NCBI GenBank assembly: GCA_003008705.1
Contig: PDUO01000057.1
Location: 129,012 to 193,011, forward strand
DNA length: 64,000 bases
Reading direction: 5' to 3'
Origin: Pezicula radicicola
Lineage: Eukaryota > Ascomycota > Leotiomycetes > Helotiales > Dermateaceae
In this document: positions 23,574 through 35,266 of the stretch, piece by piece
Position numbering within the stretch: position 1 is the stretch's first letter
How the letters are laid out: each line of letters starts with the position of its first letter
The notes under the pieces: model-generated
Database searches by the model: none
What the model was told of the DNA's origin: nothing
What the model saw: the letters and a program-made list of their open reading frames with translations, nothing else
Made by a program: the position numbers and the translations under genes

Positions 23574-24607
23574 TTATTGGGATTTCGCTGTTATCGTTAT
23601 TATTATCGTCTTTGTCTGCAGCTGCAGTAGCATCAGCCTTGCGCTTGCGCATACGAGGCATTGGGTTGGCATAAGTTTCTTGAGGTTTTTGTGGCTTGGA
23701 GACAACGTAGGAAAATCAAGTGCAGACTCTCCTGTGTTGGACGCTAGGTTGTTTATAAATCCAGGAGTATGAGGAGTGCCAGGAGTGTTAGGAGTAGTGC
23801 GACCACCAGTAGTAGTGCTAGTGCGATTGCCACTACTAGAAGGTTGAGGAGGAGGCATCTGATCAGTTCGATGCCTGGAGTGCCCGGGACGATTAGTTCG
23901 ATCTGTGAATTCTGAAGGTGAATTTGTATATAAGGGGTCAACAGAGGAGTTATTGAGAAACATACTTTCTTGGATATAGTCAGGGTCAAGAAAAGCCAGG
24001 ATTTCGAGCAGAGCTTTTGCCTCGCTCCAAGTCTTTCGAGAGCCCACACGGAGGAAACCTTGCCACGAGCTGTCTCCTTTCGCAACCCGAGTTTCAATTT
24101 ATGGCGCTCTTCAAGCTCCGTTTCGTCTTCATACCGCTCTAAGAACCCCAAGAAGGACAAGTATTCCTTGCGCATAACTCCAGCCATTTCGGAGATGGTG
24201 AGCGGGAGCCCTCCCAGGGTTTTAGCAATTTTAAGCGACGCTTGTGGTTCTCTTGGGCTATGGGAGAGTGTCCGTAAGAATAAAGACGCGTCCTCCTTAC
24301 CAAACGGCGTCGAATCAGTCCGTGGGGATCCAAGGTGAAAAACGTGCGATCAAGACAGATCCACCTCCAAAGATGGAGTTGTAATCATCAAGAAGCTCCA
24401 GATGGTCTGCGTTGTCGAATATCAAGAGCCATTGGCCCGCGTCTGCGCAGGAATATCAGTGTCTTCGTCTAGCAACTTTATTGGACTTGAGAGCCAACCC
24501 TTGCTTAATTCGCGACTAGCCACGGCATTTTGCGCCTCGCTGCTGTCTTCGATGTCATGACCGAAAAAGTAAGGGGCATCAAAGGCCCCATTTGAATTAG
24601 TAACCAC
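23574..24607 (-). pseudogene. NB-ARC (NLR/STAND-type) receptor pseudogene
   Basis: The minus strand carries ordered pieces of a fungal NB-ARC NTPase in shifting frames. From 24607: SSEAQNAVASRELSKGWLSS, then the Walker B region LLIFDNADHLELLDDYN (about 24430-24380), a GGGSVLI strand, TLGGLPLTISEMAGV with the GLPL motif (about 24220), VSSVWALERLG, and finally EAKALLEILAFLDPDYIQ (about 24015). At least three frame changes are needed to follow them. The P-loop is not found upstream, and no TPR or other repeat domain follows; the 3' part is Ser/Thr/Pro-rich. Intact relatives are cytosolic innate-immunity or heterokaryon-incompatibility receptors. This copy is dead. Confidence 0.75.
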
Positions 24608-25577
24608 TTAAATTGTTTCGGATAGAGGAAAGGGTTTACAAGAATGCCGGAGCTATTCCATTAAGTGAAAGGATGTTATAAGAGGGGCACCGTATATCGG
24701 TTATCGATTCTCGAAATGCATAGAATCATCCACCAGAATTGCCAATTACATTTAATGTTCTTGCTTTGCTTTGCTTAGTAATAGAACGACGTTTCTTTTT
24801 AGCTAGCTCTTCGGAAAAGCAAAGGAACGGATGGAATTCCCGTCCGCTTTCTGCCCTTGATGTCTTCCATGCTTCTTCTTAACATCTTGTCTTCTCTCCT
24901 TTTACGTTTCTGTCTTTTCAAGGTTTCAAATTTCAAAAGAAATTAAAGAACAGGATGAAAAGGGGCTACATACGCACAGAACCCAAGAGAACCCAGAAAT
25001 TCGAAAACTCTAGAAGTAAAGAAATAGATAGATATAAAAACATACGTATACCAGGCCCTGCAGCACATTACCGCATATTACAAACTCGTTGCAAAAACGT
25101 CTTTGCAAGCAAGCAAACCACCTTGCACAACCCATCAACCCATCAACCCATCAATCAACCGCCAGGGAAAGTGACATGCCACCCCTTCCATCCATCTCAT
25201 TGCTTCGCAAGAAACTAGCAGCCATGTCCGAATCCATTTCCACAACGACAGGTTTCAGAGCCAACAATGAAGTCGAGGAACATTCTTCTCGAGAGGAAGA
25301 AGTGGTAAGAAGAGAAATCAGTAGTGGTATTGGTGCTGATGCTGGTGTACTGAAGTTTAATGTCCGTTACAGTTACAGATCTGGCCAGTAGCTTTATCCC
25401 ACAAGCCGACTGCCGTGCCGAGGTACGTATGCCGAAATTGCGTGAAACAAGGGAGTTCATTGCCAAGCCTGTACACCGGTCATGTGACCTAAAGGAATTC
25501 CTTCGTTGTAAATGTGGCACCGAGAAACAACAAAAACCATACAGACCGCTTCTTAGAGGTCCGTCATATAAAAAACG
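24608..25577. other. Intergenic region, no gene seen
   Basis: Contains CT/TTC-rich stretches near 24860-24920 and the tandem tetranucleotide-like run caacccat near 25125-25160. It likely holds the promoter of the Zn2Cys6 gene. Confidence 0.4.
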
Positions 25578-26907
25578 ATGCCTCCAAGACGCTCTTATAA
25601 AAAGAGCACAGCAGGTTGCAAGACTTGCAAGTTAAGAAGGGTCAAAGTAGGCGAATACTCTCATGTTTTTGGGCCGATACGAAATCGAGAGCAGGTTGCT
25701 GATTACGTGCTTTTGTCAGTGTGATGAAGTCCATCCCATATGTGGCAATTGCACAAAACGTGCCACCTTGTGCAGCTTCGCCACTGAATCCATGGCTGCT
25801 GCCCCTTGTTCTACATCGGTCCTCCACCTGAGCGCCGAGTCTGCCGGATGTGAAGAAAGTCAAGATAAGCTACGGGACACCGCTACGGCATTTCTTGGAG
25901 GACCTTCGTCCCAAATTTCCCTCTCACTGACGTGGGCCCGCGGATCGTCTCAACTCCTGGAGATGCGACTCATTCACCACTGCACAATGATGGCCTTCAC
26001 CACTATGTAAGAGTTCCCACCATAGCCAGGAAGATCCACGGCTGAGATGTTGACTGGCTGTAGGGCCCCAATGCACGACGATATAATCCGATGCCTATGG
26101 TCCACCGAAGTACTCCAGCTCGCATTTCAGAGCGGACCTCTGAACCCGCTGCTTGATATCCTTCTCGGAGTCTCCGCTCATCATCTCCGGCTGCTAGACC
26201 CTAACAATAACGCCGTAGCGTTGGCAGCCTCCACCTATTTTGACCGTGGGCTGAGAGCGTGCAACGACATGCTATCGAAAATCGAGGAGAACTCGTGTCT
26301 GTTGTTTACTTCCTCTATCTTGATTGCGCTGCAGGCGGTCATTTCGCGGCAAGAGCTCGCTCCCGGGGATCGATACAGTGTCCCCATAGCTTGGTTTCGG
26401 GCACTTCGCGGTGTGAGCGTTATAGCTTCTGCTGGTCGGCCTTGGATCATTGAATCTCGGCTGGGACCGTTGTTGCTTGATGCACAACCCACAGTTTCCA
26501 TTGATCACGTTGAACAGGACCTAATACTTGAAGAACTCTTCGTGGATTTGGCAAGAAACTCAGAACTGGAGCACGTGGAAGCATATGAAGATGCTGTCAA
26601 ATATCTCCGTTGGATTTATGTCTCTAGGCAAAGGGGTGAAGAGACGTCATCCTTACGAAGAAAATTGTTGGCATTTCCGGGCAGGGCATCACCATCGTTT
26701 ATATCACTCCTAGGAATTAGTGACCCAAGGGCCTTGGTTATCACAGCACACTTCTTTGGGTTGATGCGGACGGTGGATGAGATCTGGTGGTTACGGGGCA
26801 TGGCAGAGCGGGAAATACTGGGACTCCTCACGATTGTGCCAGAGAATTGGATGTGGGCAATGGAATGGCCTGTCCAGCAGATCCAAAGTCCATGCATTCT
26901 GTCTTGA
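25578..26907 (+). CDS. Zn2Cys6 transcription factor
   Basis: Exons 25578-25646, 25720-26006 and 26064-26907 encode 399 residues; introns are 73 and 57 nt. The first intron splits the zinc cluster. Spliced, it reads GCKTCKLRRVKCDEVHPICGN, then CTKRATLC: the C-x2-C-x6-C-x6-C-x2-C-x6-C signature at residues 14-39. After a short linker, LLEMRLIHHCTMMAFTTM and the region to about residue 350 resemble the helical regulatory domain of sterol-uptake/UPC2-like fungal activators (LLDILLGVSAHHLRLLDP). It is a nuclear regulator and a plausible local regulator of the transporter and enzymes to its right. No defects are seen. Confidence 0.88.
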
Positions 26908-27116
26908 TTTTTAAACAGTATGTAGAGAATAATTACTTGACCCGTTAAGCCTTTCCAAGTTCGTCTTCTAGGTTGAAAACAAGCCACCATAAGCTAAACG
27001 CTGTAGAATCGCAATATATACCCAACACGGTATCACCCCAACCAAGGAAATTAGTTCAATCACCTCCAGAGTGATTACAAAACGAATATATCTCACGCCG
27101 CTCTCCCTAGTACAAT

Positions 27117-28789
27117 CTATAGTTGAAGACTCCACCTCATCCGCACCATCTCTCCATGTCGATAAAGGACCAGCGGGATAGGACACATCGCCAACGCAAT
27201 AAATGCAAGCAACGAGTTCCCCCAAGCCAGACCAAGTGAGCTATACATCTGTTGGCCGATAAGCGGGAGCACGGCGCCAAATATAGAGCGAAGAACGGCA
27301 CTCGCTGCCAGCGCAGATGCAGCATATATGGTGAAGGCATCGACAAGATATGTTGTTATACATGACTGTTCGGCCACGGATATATCAGCAGGGGGAAGGA
27401 AGGCCACGTTTCAAGAAATTGAAGAGCTTACCATAGTAGCAAATAGGCCAGTCCCAAAAACAGCAGTTCCAATAATAGGTATCAACCAAAAGGTCTTTGC
27501 GTCTGCGCTCCATCCATACCAAAACAATCCCAGAGACATCAAAGGGGAAATAAATATCATTGGCAGAAGTCGGTACTCTGGTTTCAATTCTCCGTTCCCC
27601 GATTTTTTCCTCAGAATTGTGTCGCTGACGATACCTACCCCAGCCAATCCTATCATGCTTCCGATCCCTAATCCGAGGTATGTAAGTCCAACAGTCCCAG
27701 AGTTAAATCCGTATTGTTCCTCGAACACCATGGTAAAAGTAGTGAACAGCAAATACAGATACCCGTATCCAAGGGCCATAAAAATGGATAGTGCTAACAC
27801 GATTGGGGAAAGAAATAGCATCTTTATGGGCCGAACAATGCTACGCGCAAGGAGTTGTCGGGCTGTGAGGCCAGAGTCAAGCTTAGAGCAGAGATGAGCA
27901 TTTCCAGGAGCCCGCTGAAGTCGTTTCGTCTTGCGCTCAAGAATCGTTGGGGCGTAGGTTTCTCTCATAAAAAAGAAGGCGCTGATCAGTATCCCACCCC
28001 CCAAAATCGTCAAGAGCCAAAATATCCAGCGCCATCCTTTCGCCTGCGAGAGGTACCCTCCAGCCACCGGTCCAATGATAGGCCCAATCAAAGGCCCCAT
28101 AGCAAAAATGGTCATCGCTGTCCCCCGACGATCTTGGGCCACCATATCAGCAATGGTGCCCCCGCCCAGTGTCAGGGGTGCGGAGCCCGCGCATCCAGCG
28201 ACAAAGCGGAATCCAATTAGGGTACTGAGATTTGGACTTAACGCACAAGCGGCGGTAAAGAGGACGAAGAGGATGTTGCAGATGTGATAGACGATGAGGC
28301 GCCCGTACATCTCGGACAATGGCGCGATAATCAAGGGGCCAACAGCAAAGCCGAGAACATAGATGGAAACGACGAGGGCCCCTAGCTCCGTATTTGTTGA
28401 TTGGAACTCTGCCATGAGGAGTGGAACGGCTGGGGCGAAGATGGATGATGCCAGAGGTCTTTGTTTACTGTTAAAATGATTCTTCTAAACCGGAGGGGAA
28501 AGAACCATATGTGAACATACGTGACAAACGTAACAATGGAGACTATGGCTATAGTCCTCCACTTCTGACTCTCGCTCCAGTTAATCGGATTCTCTGGGTC
28601 GTCTTCGCTATCCCACCACACGGGCAACGGGTTATTTTCAACATCTTTGAGGGGTGTGTTACCGTTTGAGGGAATGGTAGTATCCCACTCTTCATGAGTT
28701 GTAAGTTCCAGTACTGTACCCTCAGGAGGGGAGCTGGCAAGAGGTCTGCTATGTCGACTGGTCACGGAGGAGGCGACGAGACTTGCCAT
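27117..28789 (-). CDS. MFS multidrug/metabolite exporter (DHA1 type)
   Basis: Exons 28789-28521, 28458-27432 and 27365-27117 encode 514 residues; introns are 62 and 66 nt. The cytosolic N-terminus contains [15 protein letters not shown], the usual motif just before TM1 in fungal DHA1 exporters. There are about 12 membrane segments: [23 protein letters not shown] has the motif-A-like turn, [16 protein letters not shown] is the TM5 antiporter motif, and the last exon carries the final two helices. It is a plasma-membrane proton antiporter. The ATG at 28789 (MASLVASS) was chosen over the upstream frame start at 28906 because it fits family length. It is adjacent to a Zn2Cys6 gene, consistent with export of a cluster product or drug resistance. 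Confidence 0.9.
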
Positions 28790-29559
28790 ATCCTTGATAG
28801 TAGTGTTTAGGATATGAGAAAGAGGTCTGTGGGATGTAGCCGCCGAATTACATCTAGCTTTGAAGGTGAGCGATTGTCTGTTGATACTGGAGAAGGATGT
28901 TACCACCTGTCAGTGTGCCGGCGGAATCAGGAGAAAGTTGAGGCAAGTTCGTGCTTACAATATGACGTGGAAGTTACTACAGAGAGTACAGTGAACAGTA
29001 GATGCTGCTGTAATAAAGGAGTGTGCTAAAGGAAATTTGGGACATCCAAGATATCGTAGACGCTTTTACCTGTCTTCTTATTTCAAAGATCTCTATGGAG
29101 AGGGATAACGGATAGTCGATCTCGTCTTCGCGTTCGCTCACAGCCCGGGGTCTTGGTAGACTACTTCATCGGGTTAATTCATGCATGGAGTACAGTTCTA
29201 ACACACCCCTTCACGCATCCTGAAATATCAATGAGTTTGTGAGCTGCCACCCTCCTAGCCAACGAGCATAATTTCATAACGTCCTTGATGGAAGCCTATG
29301 GGGTACCCACACCGAGCACTAAGTATACAAGCGAACACGAAGACGAAACCAACGCGAAGACGAAACCAACGCCAAGACGAAACCAACACGAAGACCAACG
29401 CGAAGAAAGAAATCTCTTTTGAGGCTTGTCAAGCTCGCTAGAAATATAAATATTTGAGGAAAGTTCTTCCTCCTCCAGAATGACTATCGTTGTCATACTT
29501 GGTTCATTCAATAAAACAGCACATTTCTTGAGCATTTCCTCAATCTACTTCCCTTCGCA
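28790..29559. other. Divergent intergenic region, transporter and hydrolase
   Basis: Holds the upstream regions of both flanking genes, including a tandem repeat at 29334-29405 and a tataaata element near 29449, about 110 bases before the hydrolase ATG, in position for a TATA box. No gene is seen. Confidence 0.45.
29334..29405. repeat. 17-bp tandem repeat, about four copies
   Basis: The unit is close to aacgcgaagacgaaacc, with three full copies differing at one or two positions and a shortened fourth. It lies 155-225 bases upstream of the hydrolase start, so it could affect that promoter. Confidence 0.75.
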
Positions 29560-30525
29560 ATGCCTTCTCCTCTCCGTCCATCTTATGACTCCGAATTAGC
29601 CGCAGCGCTGGCAGCGATGAACTTCACCCCAACTGTAACCATGAGCATGATCGGTAACGTTCGAGAGAAGTCCGCGCCAACACGAGACCAAGCATTGAAA
29701 GGAAGGGCAGTGGTGCATGAAGAGCGAACAGTCGTTGGACCTGCGAGCGATATCACCATATCCATCATTCGATCCACAGTAGGGCTGGCTCCTGGAGAAA
29801 CTTATCCCGGGATATTTTACACGCATGGTGGTGGCATGATCGCCGGAAATCGTTTCTTAGGAATCGGAGTCATCCTCGACTGGGTCGAGGAACATAACGC
29901 GATTTGTATTTCCGTGGAATACCGACTACCACCAGAGAATCCAGACCCTGCACCCGTCGAAGATTGTTACACTGCACTGTTATGGGTGCATGAACATCTG
30001 GAGGAGCTGAGAATCAACCCCAGGAAGTTGATGATTGTTGGATCCTCAGCAGGTGGAGGACTCGCTGCGGGCACTGCTTTGCTCAGTCGTGATCGTGGTG
30101 GCCCTCAACTATGTGCGCAGCTTCTGATATGCCCTATGCTTGACGATCGTAACGAGACGGTGTCAAGCTATCAGTATGTGGGAGAAGGGTCTTGGAGTAG
30201 AGGTAGCAACCTCACGGGCTGGACTTGTCTGCTTGATGGACGTCGTGGGGGAGATGAGGTCAGCATTTACGCTGCTCCTGCTCGTGCGAATGACCTCTCT
30301 GGATTACCACCAACATTCATTGACGTGGGATCTGCGGAGGTTTTCCGAGATGAATCCGTCAACTATGCCACTCTTTTATGGAAATCCGGAGTACAAGCAG
30401 AATTGCACGTCTGGGCTGGCGGATTTCATGGATTCGATTTGCTGGCGCCAAATACTGCGCTGTCCATCGTCGCTCGTGAAACACGATCAAAGTGGGTTCG
30501 CCGTATGTTACTATCATTGAATTAG
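29560..30525 (+). CDS. Alpha/beta hydrolase, HSL (hormone-sensitive lipase) family
   Basis: A single-exon gene of 321 residues. The oxyanion-hole motif is HGGG (residues 89-92). The nucleophile elbow GSSAGG places the catalytic Ser at 163. Candidates for the rest of the triad are D264 (AEVFRDE) and H290 (GGFHGFD). The strand YRLPPENPDPAPVEDCY is the typical stretch between the oxyanion motif and the elbow. There is no signal peptide, so it is probably a cytosolic carboxylesterase or lactonase acting on small esters. Length is normal and the frame is intact. It is divergent from the MFS gene. Confidence 0.9.
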   Translation: MPSPLRPSYDSELAAALAAMNFTPTVTMSMIGNVREKSAPTRDQALKGRAVVHEERTVVGPASDITISIIRSTVGLAPGETYPGIFYTHGGGMIAGNRFLGIGVILDWVEEHNAICISVEYRLPPENPDPAPVEDCYTALLWVHEHLEELRINPRKLMIVGSSAGGGLAAGTALLSRDRGGPQLCAQLLICPMLDDRNETVSSYQYVGEGSWSRGSNLTGWTCLLDGRRGGDEVSIYAAPARANDLSGLPPTFIDVGSAEVFRDESVNYATLLWKSGVQAELHVWAGGFHGFDLLAPNTALSIVARETRSKWVRRMLLSLN

Positions 30526-31043
30526 CTAGCCTATTTAGGTCTTTAGACTCCATGTATTAATTAGACTGCATCAAATGAATCCCCTTAGACCACCAGTCAT
30601 ATCAGGGTCCTCGGTGAAATCTATTTCCTGACTTCTTAAGAATGATGCATGAAAATAATGAGATTTCTTCGAGGGCAATGTAATAGCGGTATCGAAAAGT
30701 GAATCACATGGTATCCCGCTTCTTACATGACTTTTTGTGATGGATTTTCTCATTCTAAAGTAAGACTCTCTAAGCTTTTGACTGCGATTTAATGTAAAAT
30801 TAAAGTATTATAGCTTATATTTTAGAGTACTATAACTTATATTTTTTTAAAGTACTATAGCTTATATTTTAGAAAGACGCTAACTTCTTATAGCTACCGC
30901 CTACAAAGCGGTGACTCTTTAAGGTCTAATTAGTTTCGCCCATTATGGACGTTATAATCCTCTCTACCTAAGCGAGTCGGCCGACGATTACTTCGTAGAG
31001 CGGGGAAGATCTACTTCGTACCGTAATATGCTTTCTCTTCCCC
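30526..31043. other. Intergenic region with AT-rich tandem repeat
   Basis: Contains the three-copy repeat at 30802-30872 and otherwise no gene. The last 100 bases are the leader of the large regulator gene. Confidence 0.45.
30802..30872. repeat. About 24-bp AT-rich tandem repeat, three copies
   Basis: Three imperfect copies of agtactatagcttatatttt with flanking A/T. Differences are mostly transitions and T-run length. Confidence 0.7.
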
Positions 31044-34000
31044 ATGGGGTTATCCCTGCCCACAGACTATCTATCTACTTGTAACTTACAACAACCCCGC
31101 CCCCTCCAAGAAACCCTTCAATCTTGGTCTCATTCAATCCACCTATCTATTCTAATATCACCCAAATTGAACCCCATGCTGCAGAACCTAAGCCGGATGG
31201 ATGAAGCTGCTTCCACGTCCACGTCGAGTCCTCGCAGATATATTTGCCCTGACTGTTCTCGGCACTACCGAGCGAAGGAGACGCTCCATAGACACCGTAA
31301 AAACCACTCGCGACATATCGAACACATCTGTAAGTTCTGCGAAGCTAGTTTCTATCGTAAAGACCTGCTCCTGCGTCACATCCGCATCCATGAAGGCCCC
31401 GAGACCAGCGACAGTCGCTCTATTATTATTGCCCGCCAGAGGACCCGCCGAGCGTGCGATCGATGCTCGCGACTTAAGATAAGGTGCAGCTCTTCATCAC
31501 CATGCGCCAACTGTGAACAGCATAACAGTGCCTGCACCTTCAGCTACAACCCCAGCCGAGTCTCCTTCCGGCGTACCGAATCGGCGGCCCGGAGTCCCTC
31601 CCGCCCCAGCATGATGAATCCGCAAAATGAGCCCGCGGTTGCCAGAGACCACCCTCAGGCGCCGGTGGGCATAGGAGATACCACTGCACAACTACCTAAT
31701 GCACCAGGTATGTTATTGAAGATCCTCTGCCTTCCAAAGAAAAGAAGAGAAGAAAAACACAACATAGCATATCGGGCTTAAGATCCTACGTCTCATATTT
31801 CTGTCGCAGATGATCGCGACTGATATGATATTATGAGCTAACTAATCACCAAAGTAGAGCTCCAGGACCATACTGGGCATGCCATTGATGATACTGCGCC
31901 ACTGCTGATAGCTGGTGATGGTGACTTGAGCATTATTCCGAGGCCCATTGAGACGGCTAGTCTTGACAACAACAGCTTGGTCGACACTTGGCCGCAAACC
32001 ATGACATGGCCTTGGCTACATGAAGATCTTTTCTTGCAGTACGATCCACAATTTGACCTAGATTCCACTGGTCTGTCCCCTCTAGGAATCAATGGTTCTC
32101 TCGATCAGATTTCTATCCTTTCTAGCGGAACCTCCAGTTGCCAAACCATGCCAGCGTGGCAGTCGCCGATGCCCAGTAATGCTGTTATTTCGGGCGGAAT
32201 AAGTGAGGATGCCACTGAAGCACAGTTCCAATCCATATCACACAACCAAATCGAGAACGCATTTGCTGGGGGATGGGTTCCCACGACAAATACTCTTGCT
32301 TCAGACGCACGAGGACAGCCAGAGACTGAACCTGCCAGCGGAAGAATACCACCTCAAAACAACTATGTGCCAAAAACTTCTTCTGCCCCGCCCGAAGTCA
32401 GCAATCAGGAGCATGATGCCACTGGCAGCACTAGCAAGTCAACGTCTAGACGGAACCGGCAGCGGCAGGTTGTAACAACATTCGTCGAATTTGCCTGTAA
32501 CTTTTCCTGTCCCACGCCTAATTCGATAGAATATAGAAAATTCCTTGACCAGATGTGCGTCGATATCGAACAGGCCTTTGAACTGCACCAACTACACCCA
32601 CGCTACTCGAACACGAACTCAAGAAATCTTTTAGATTACTTTGTTGAATTATTCCTTCAACATTTCCACCCACTATGGCCTCTGTTCCGGAGCCAAGGCC
32701 TCGCATTTGACTGTATCTCCCCTCTATTATACATTACTCTCACTTCTATTGGCTCAATATACGCAAGCAACGGCGCTGCGACTTACGGATTCATGTGCCA
32801 TGAGAAAATTCGAGAAAAGATAATTCTAGTCCCTCTTCAATCCTATCTTGCAGAAGAAGTATACGTTCCGCTATGTCAGTCCTTGTTACTGATCCAGACC
32901 TCCACACTCTACTTTGGACAAAAGCAGGCCTTTTCGATTGCACAGCAACTTGGCGGCATTATTGTCTGCCATGCGAGAAAGATGAATATCTTCAATGATG
33001 GTCTTTCCTCGGATCCACTATCTGGATCGAGTTTAAGAAGCACGGTGAACCATGACGAGATCGTGTACGGATGGATAAAAGCGGAAACTCGTAAGCGACT
33101 TGCATTTGGCATCTTAAGAGCTGAGGTATTCATCAGCCATCTGTTGAACTCGAGGTCTCTTGTCTCATATGAGGAATATAATATCCAGCTTCCATGTTCT
33201 ATAACTGTCTGGGAGTACAACTTTACAGATTTGCGGCAATATGTTATGAGCCAATACAACAACCAAGATAGACGACAAGAGCTTTTATATTCTGATCTGG
33301 TTCGGATAGCAATGGATAGGAACGAATCTCTGCCAAACCTTCAACCCGGAGACTTTGAGTTGCTTCTGTTTGGAATTCAACACATAGTTTGGCAATTCAG
33401 TCACGATCCTGATATGATGTCGCGCCTATCTCGGAAAATTAACTTAGACTCCATCGCTAGTTCACTAAATGATCTGTTCGGTTCATGGTCATTCTCAGGT
33501 GAGCACTTTGAACAACACCACAAATCCTCAAATACATGGGACTCGGAAGGTGGGACGACGCAGTCGGACAACACAGACCTTCTAGACTGCTCTCTACGAG
33601 ACATGAACGACCTAAAAATCGATTATCAGCGGTGTTTTTCGACCTTGAGGAAGTGGAAGCGTTCTTTCTCCGAAGTTTGTATTCGGATAAATACTGTGGG
33701 CAGAAGGAACAGCTTATTAGCCAGCCGCCTTCTGTATCATCTTAGTTTCATTCGGGTGAGTGCAGACGTGCAGAAGTTCCACCTTTGCAATCACCAGCTT
33801 GTCAAAGGTCCTCTAGATCCAAACGCAATCCGCTCCATTTATCAATGGTCATCATCTCTGAGGGCCAAAGTGGCTTTGGAGCATGCCTGTGCGATTTGGT
33901 CCCTCATTTCCAGCGAAGTCAAACGAGAAGAGAGTTGCCGTGCAAAGTTCAATATCCTCACTCACATCGCCCTTTACTATGCGGCGTCTGTTGTATGGGT

Positions 34001-34241
34001 TTATGCAGGGTCGCACAGATCGCGAACCGAGGCTGCACTTGACATGATTGAGACGTCGGGAAACTCCTCGAGAGTTGAACTTTTGATTCATCGATCGAAT
34101 ACTGCCAGACTGGCGTCGACATTTGCCGCCTTGGTAAATAGCGTCACGCCAGCTTGGAAGCACACTTCTTCATTCGCAACGGTTATCTCTATGATGGCCG
34201 CTCATCCGTTCCCCACGCTGCCAGACTTGCTCGATGATTAA
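31044..34241 (+). CDS. C2H2 plus Zn2Cys6 transcription factor with Fungal_trans domain
   Basis: Exons 31044-31707 and 31858-34241 (intron 150 nt, GTATGT...AAGTAG with a CTAAC branch) encode up to 1015 residues. Two C2H2 fingers come first: C68, C71, H84, H88 and C96, C99, H112, H116. A Zn2Cys6 cluster follows immediately (C138, C141, C148, C154, C157, C164, in RACDRCSRLKIRC). A long disordered linker leads to the fungal-specific factor domain (about residues 460-900), with LLDYFVELFLQHFHPLWPLF near its start. This triple zinc architecture is a known fungal class, nuclear and often a pathway regulator. ATGs at 31176 or 31197 are also possible starts, since the first 44-51 residues are not conserved-looking. 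No defects are seen. Confidence 0.88.
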
Positions 34242-34517
34242 TGCTGATGAGGCCCCTCTTCAGAAATGGTGACGCTATCAGAGTCGTGCATCTTTCAATG
34301 TAGAGAGTGGGACGTTATGATGGGACTTTCACGGAGTGTATAAATGCCCTAGCACTTTGCAGCACATGCTTTTATTCACGGCATTGGCTACCTGCGTACT
34401 ACTGTACGACGTAGGAAACTCCAACGGCCCGGGCCCGGGCCCAGTCCCATTCCTCTCTCTCCCCAATATCCAGCGCGACAAAAAAACGACTAACGCAATT
34501 ATAAGCAGTACAGCCCA
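34242..34517. other. Short intergenic region
   Basis: Contains a GC-rich palindromic run of alternating GGG and CCC at about 34428-34442. No gene is seen. Confidence 0.4.
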
Positions 34518-34872
34518 CTAAACTTCATTCAACGCCCCCTTCCCCCCATCCTCCCCAGTCCGTTCCACGACCTCCATCTTGGATTTCCCATCACTTCGAA
34601 AGCCCTGACTGGCCGCTAAGATGCGTCGATGTGCATCAAACTCAATCCAAGCTCCGGCGAAGAGGACGGCACGGCAGATCGTGATCTCGCGCAAGTCAGC
34701 CGGGAGAGAAGTCTGTGTGCGCACGGCACTGAGGAAGGAGCCCTAGCTATCGATGATGGGCGTCGAGCATGAAAAGGTCACGGGGGCTGCGGCGGGCTTT
34801 GACGCGGGTGAGAATGGCGGCTTCTTCTGCTGTGGGGGTCGGTGGATGGTTGGGTATGTATGGGATACGCAT
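34518..34872 (-). pseudogene. Carboxymuconolactone decarboxylase-like (AhpD-like) pseudogene
   Basis: ATG at 34872 starts MRIPYIPNHPPTPTAEEAA, then AILTRVKARRSPRDLFMLD, and meets TAG at 34749-34747 after 41 codons. A second frame picks up the same family: GSFLSAVRTQTSLPADLREI, then TICRAVLFAGAWIEFDAHRR. It runs to a stop at 34518. A loss of roughly ten codons and a frame change separate the halves. The family's CxxH motif is not recognised. Intact relatives are small alpha-helical decarboxylases or peroxidase-like proteins of aromatic catabolism or detoxification. Confidence 0.7.
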
Positions 34873-35266
34873 TTTGGGCTGGTTGGCTTTGCGATGTGCG
34901 TAGTTATTTATTCAGGGAGGGGGGGGGGTCCTTTCTTTTTTGTGAGAGAAGAGGTGAAGATCGCGGTGAAGCTCAATGGGATGAGGCAAATCGCCAGGAA
35001 TTAATACAGAGAAAACAGGGATTCTGATGGATTGATGGGTTCTAATTTCGATATCTACAGATATATGTCTAGCTGTAATCTCAGGCCGAATATCGACATT
35101 AGGGGTAAATCTCCTAAGAATTTATGCAACCGTGGTGTAGGGAAGAAAGAGAAGAGCGTTAACTGGCTTCCACGGAAAGTTTCCTACAATTTTAAACAAA
35201 TAATAGGCTCTGTTCAAGTTCACATTAAACTCTCAGTGATATATGGTAATTACAAGGCTTAGATTC
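34873..35266. other. Short intergenic region
   Basis: Contains a G-run of about 10 bases near 34918-34928 and no supported gene. Confidence 0.4.

Noticed and set aside
25089..25391. 100-codon plus frame upstream of the Zn2Cys6 gene
   Set aside because: No domain, no ATG context of note, and it overlaps the promoter region.
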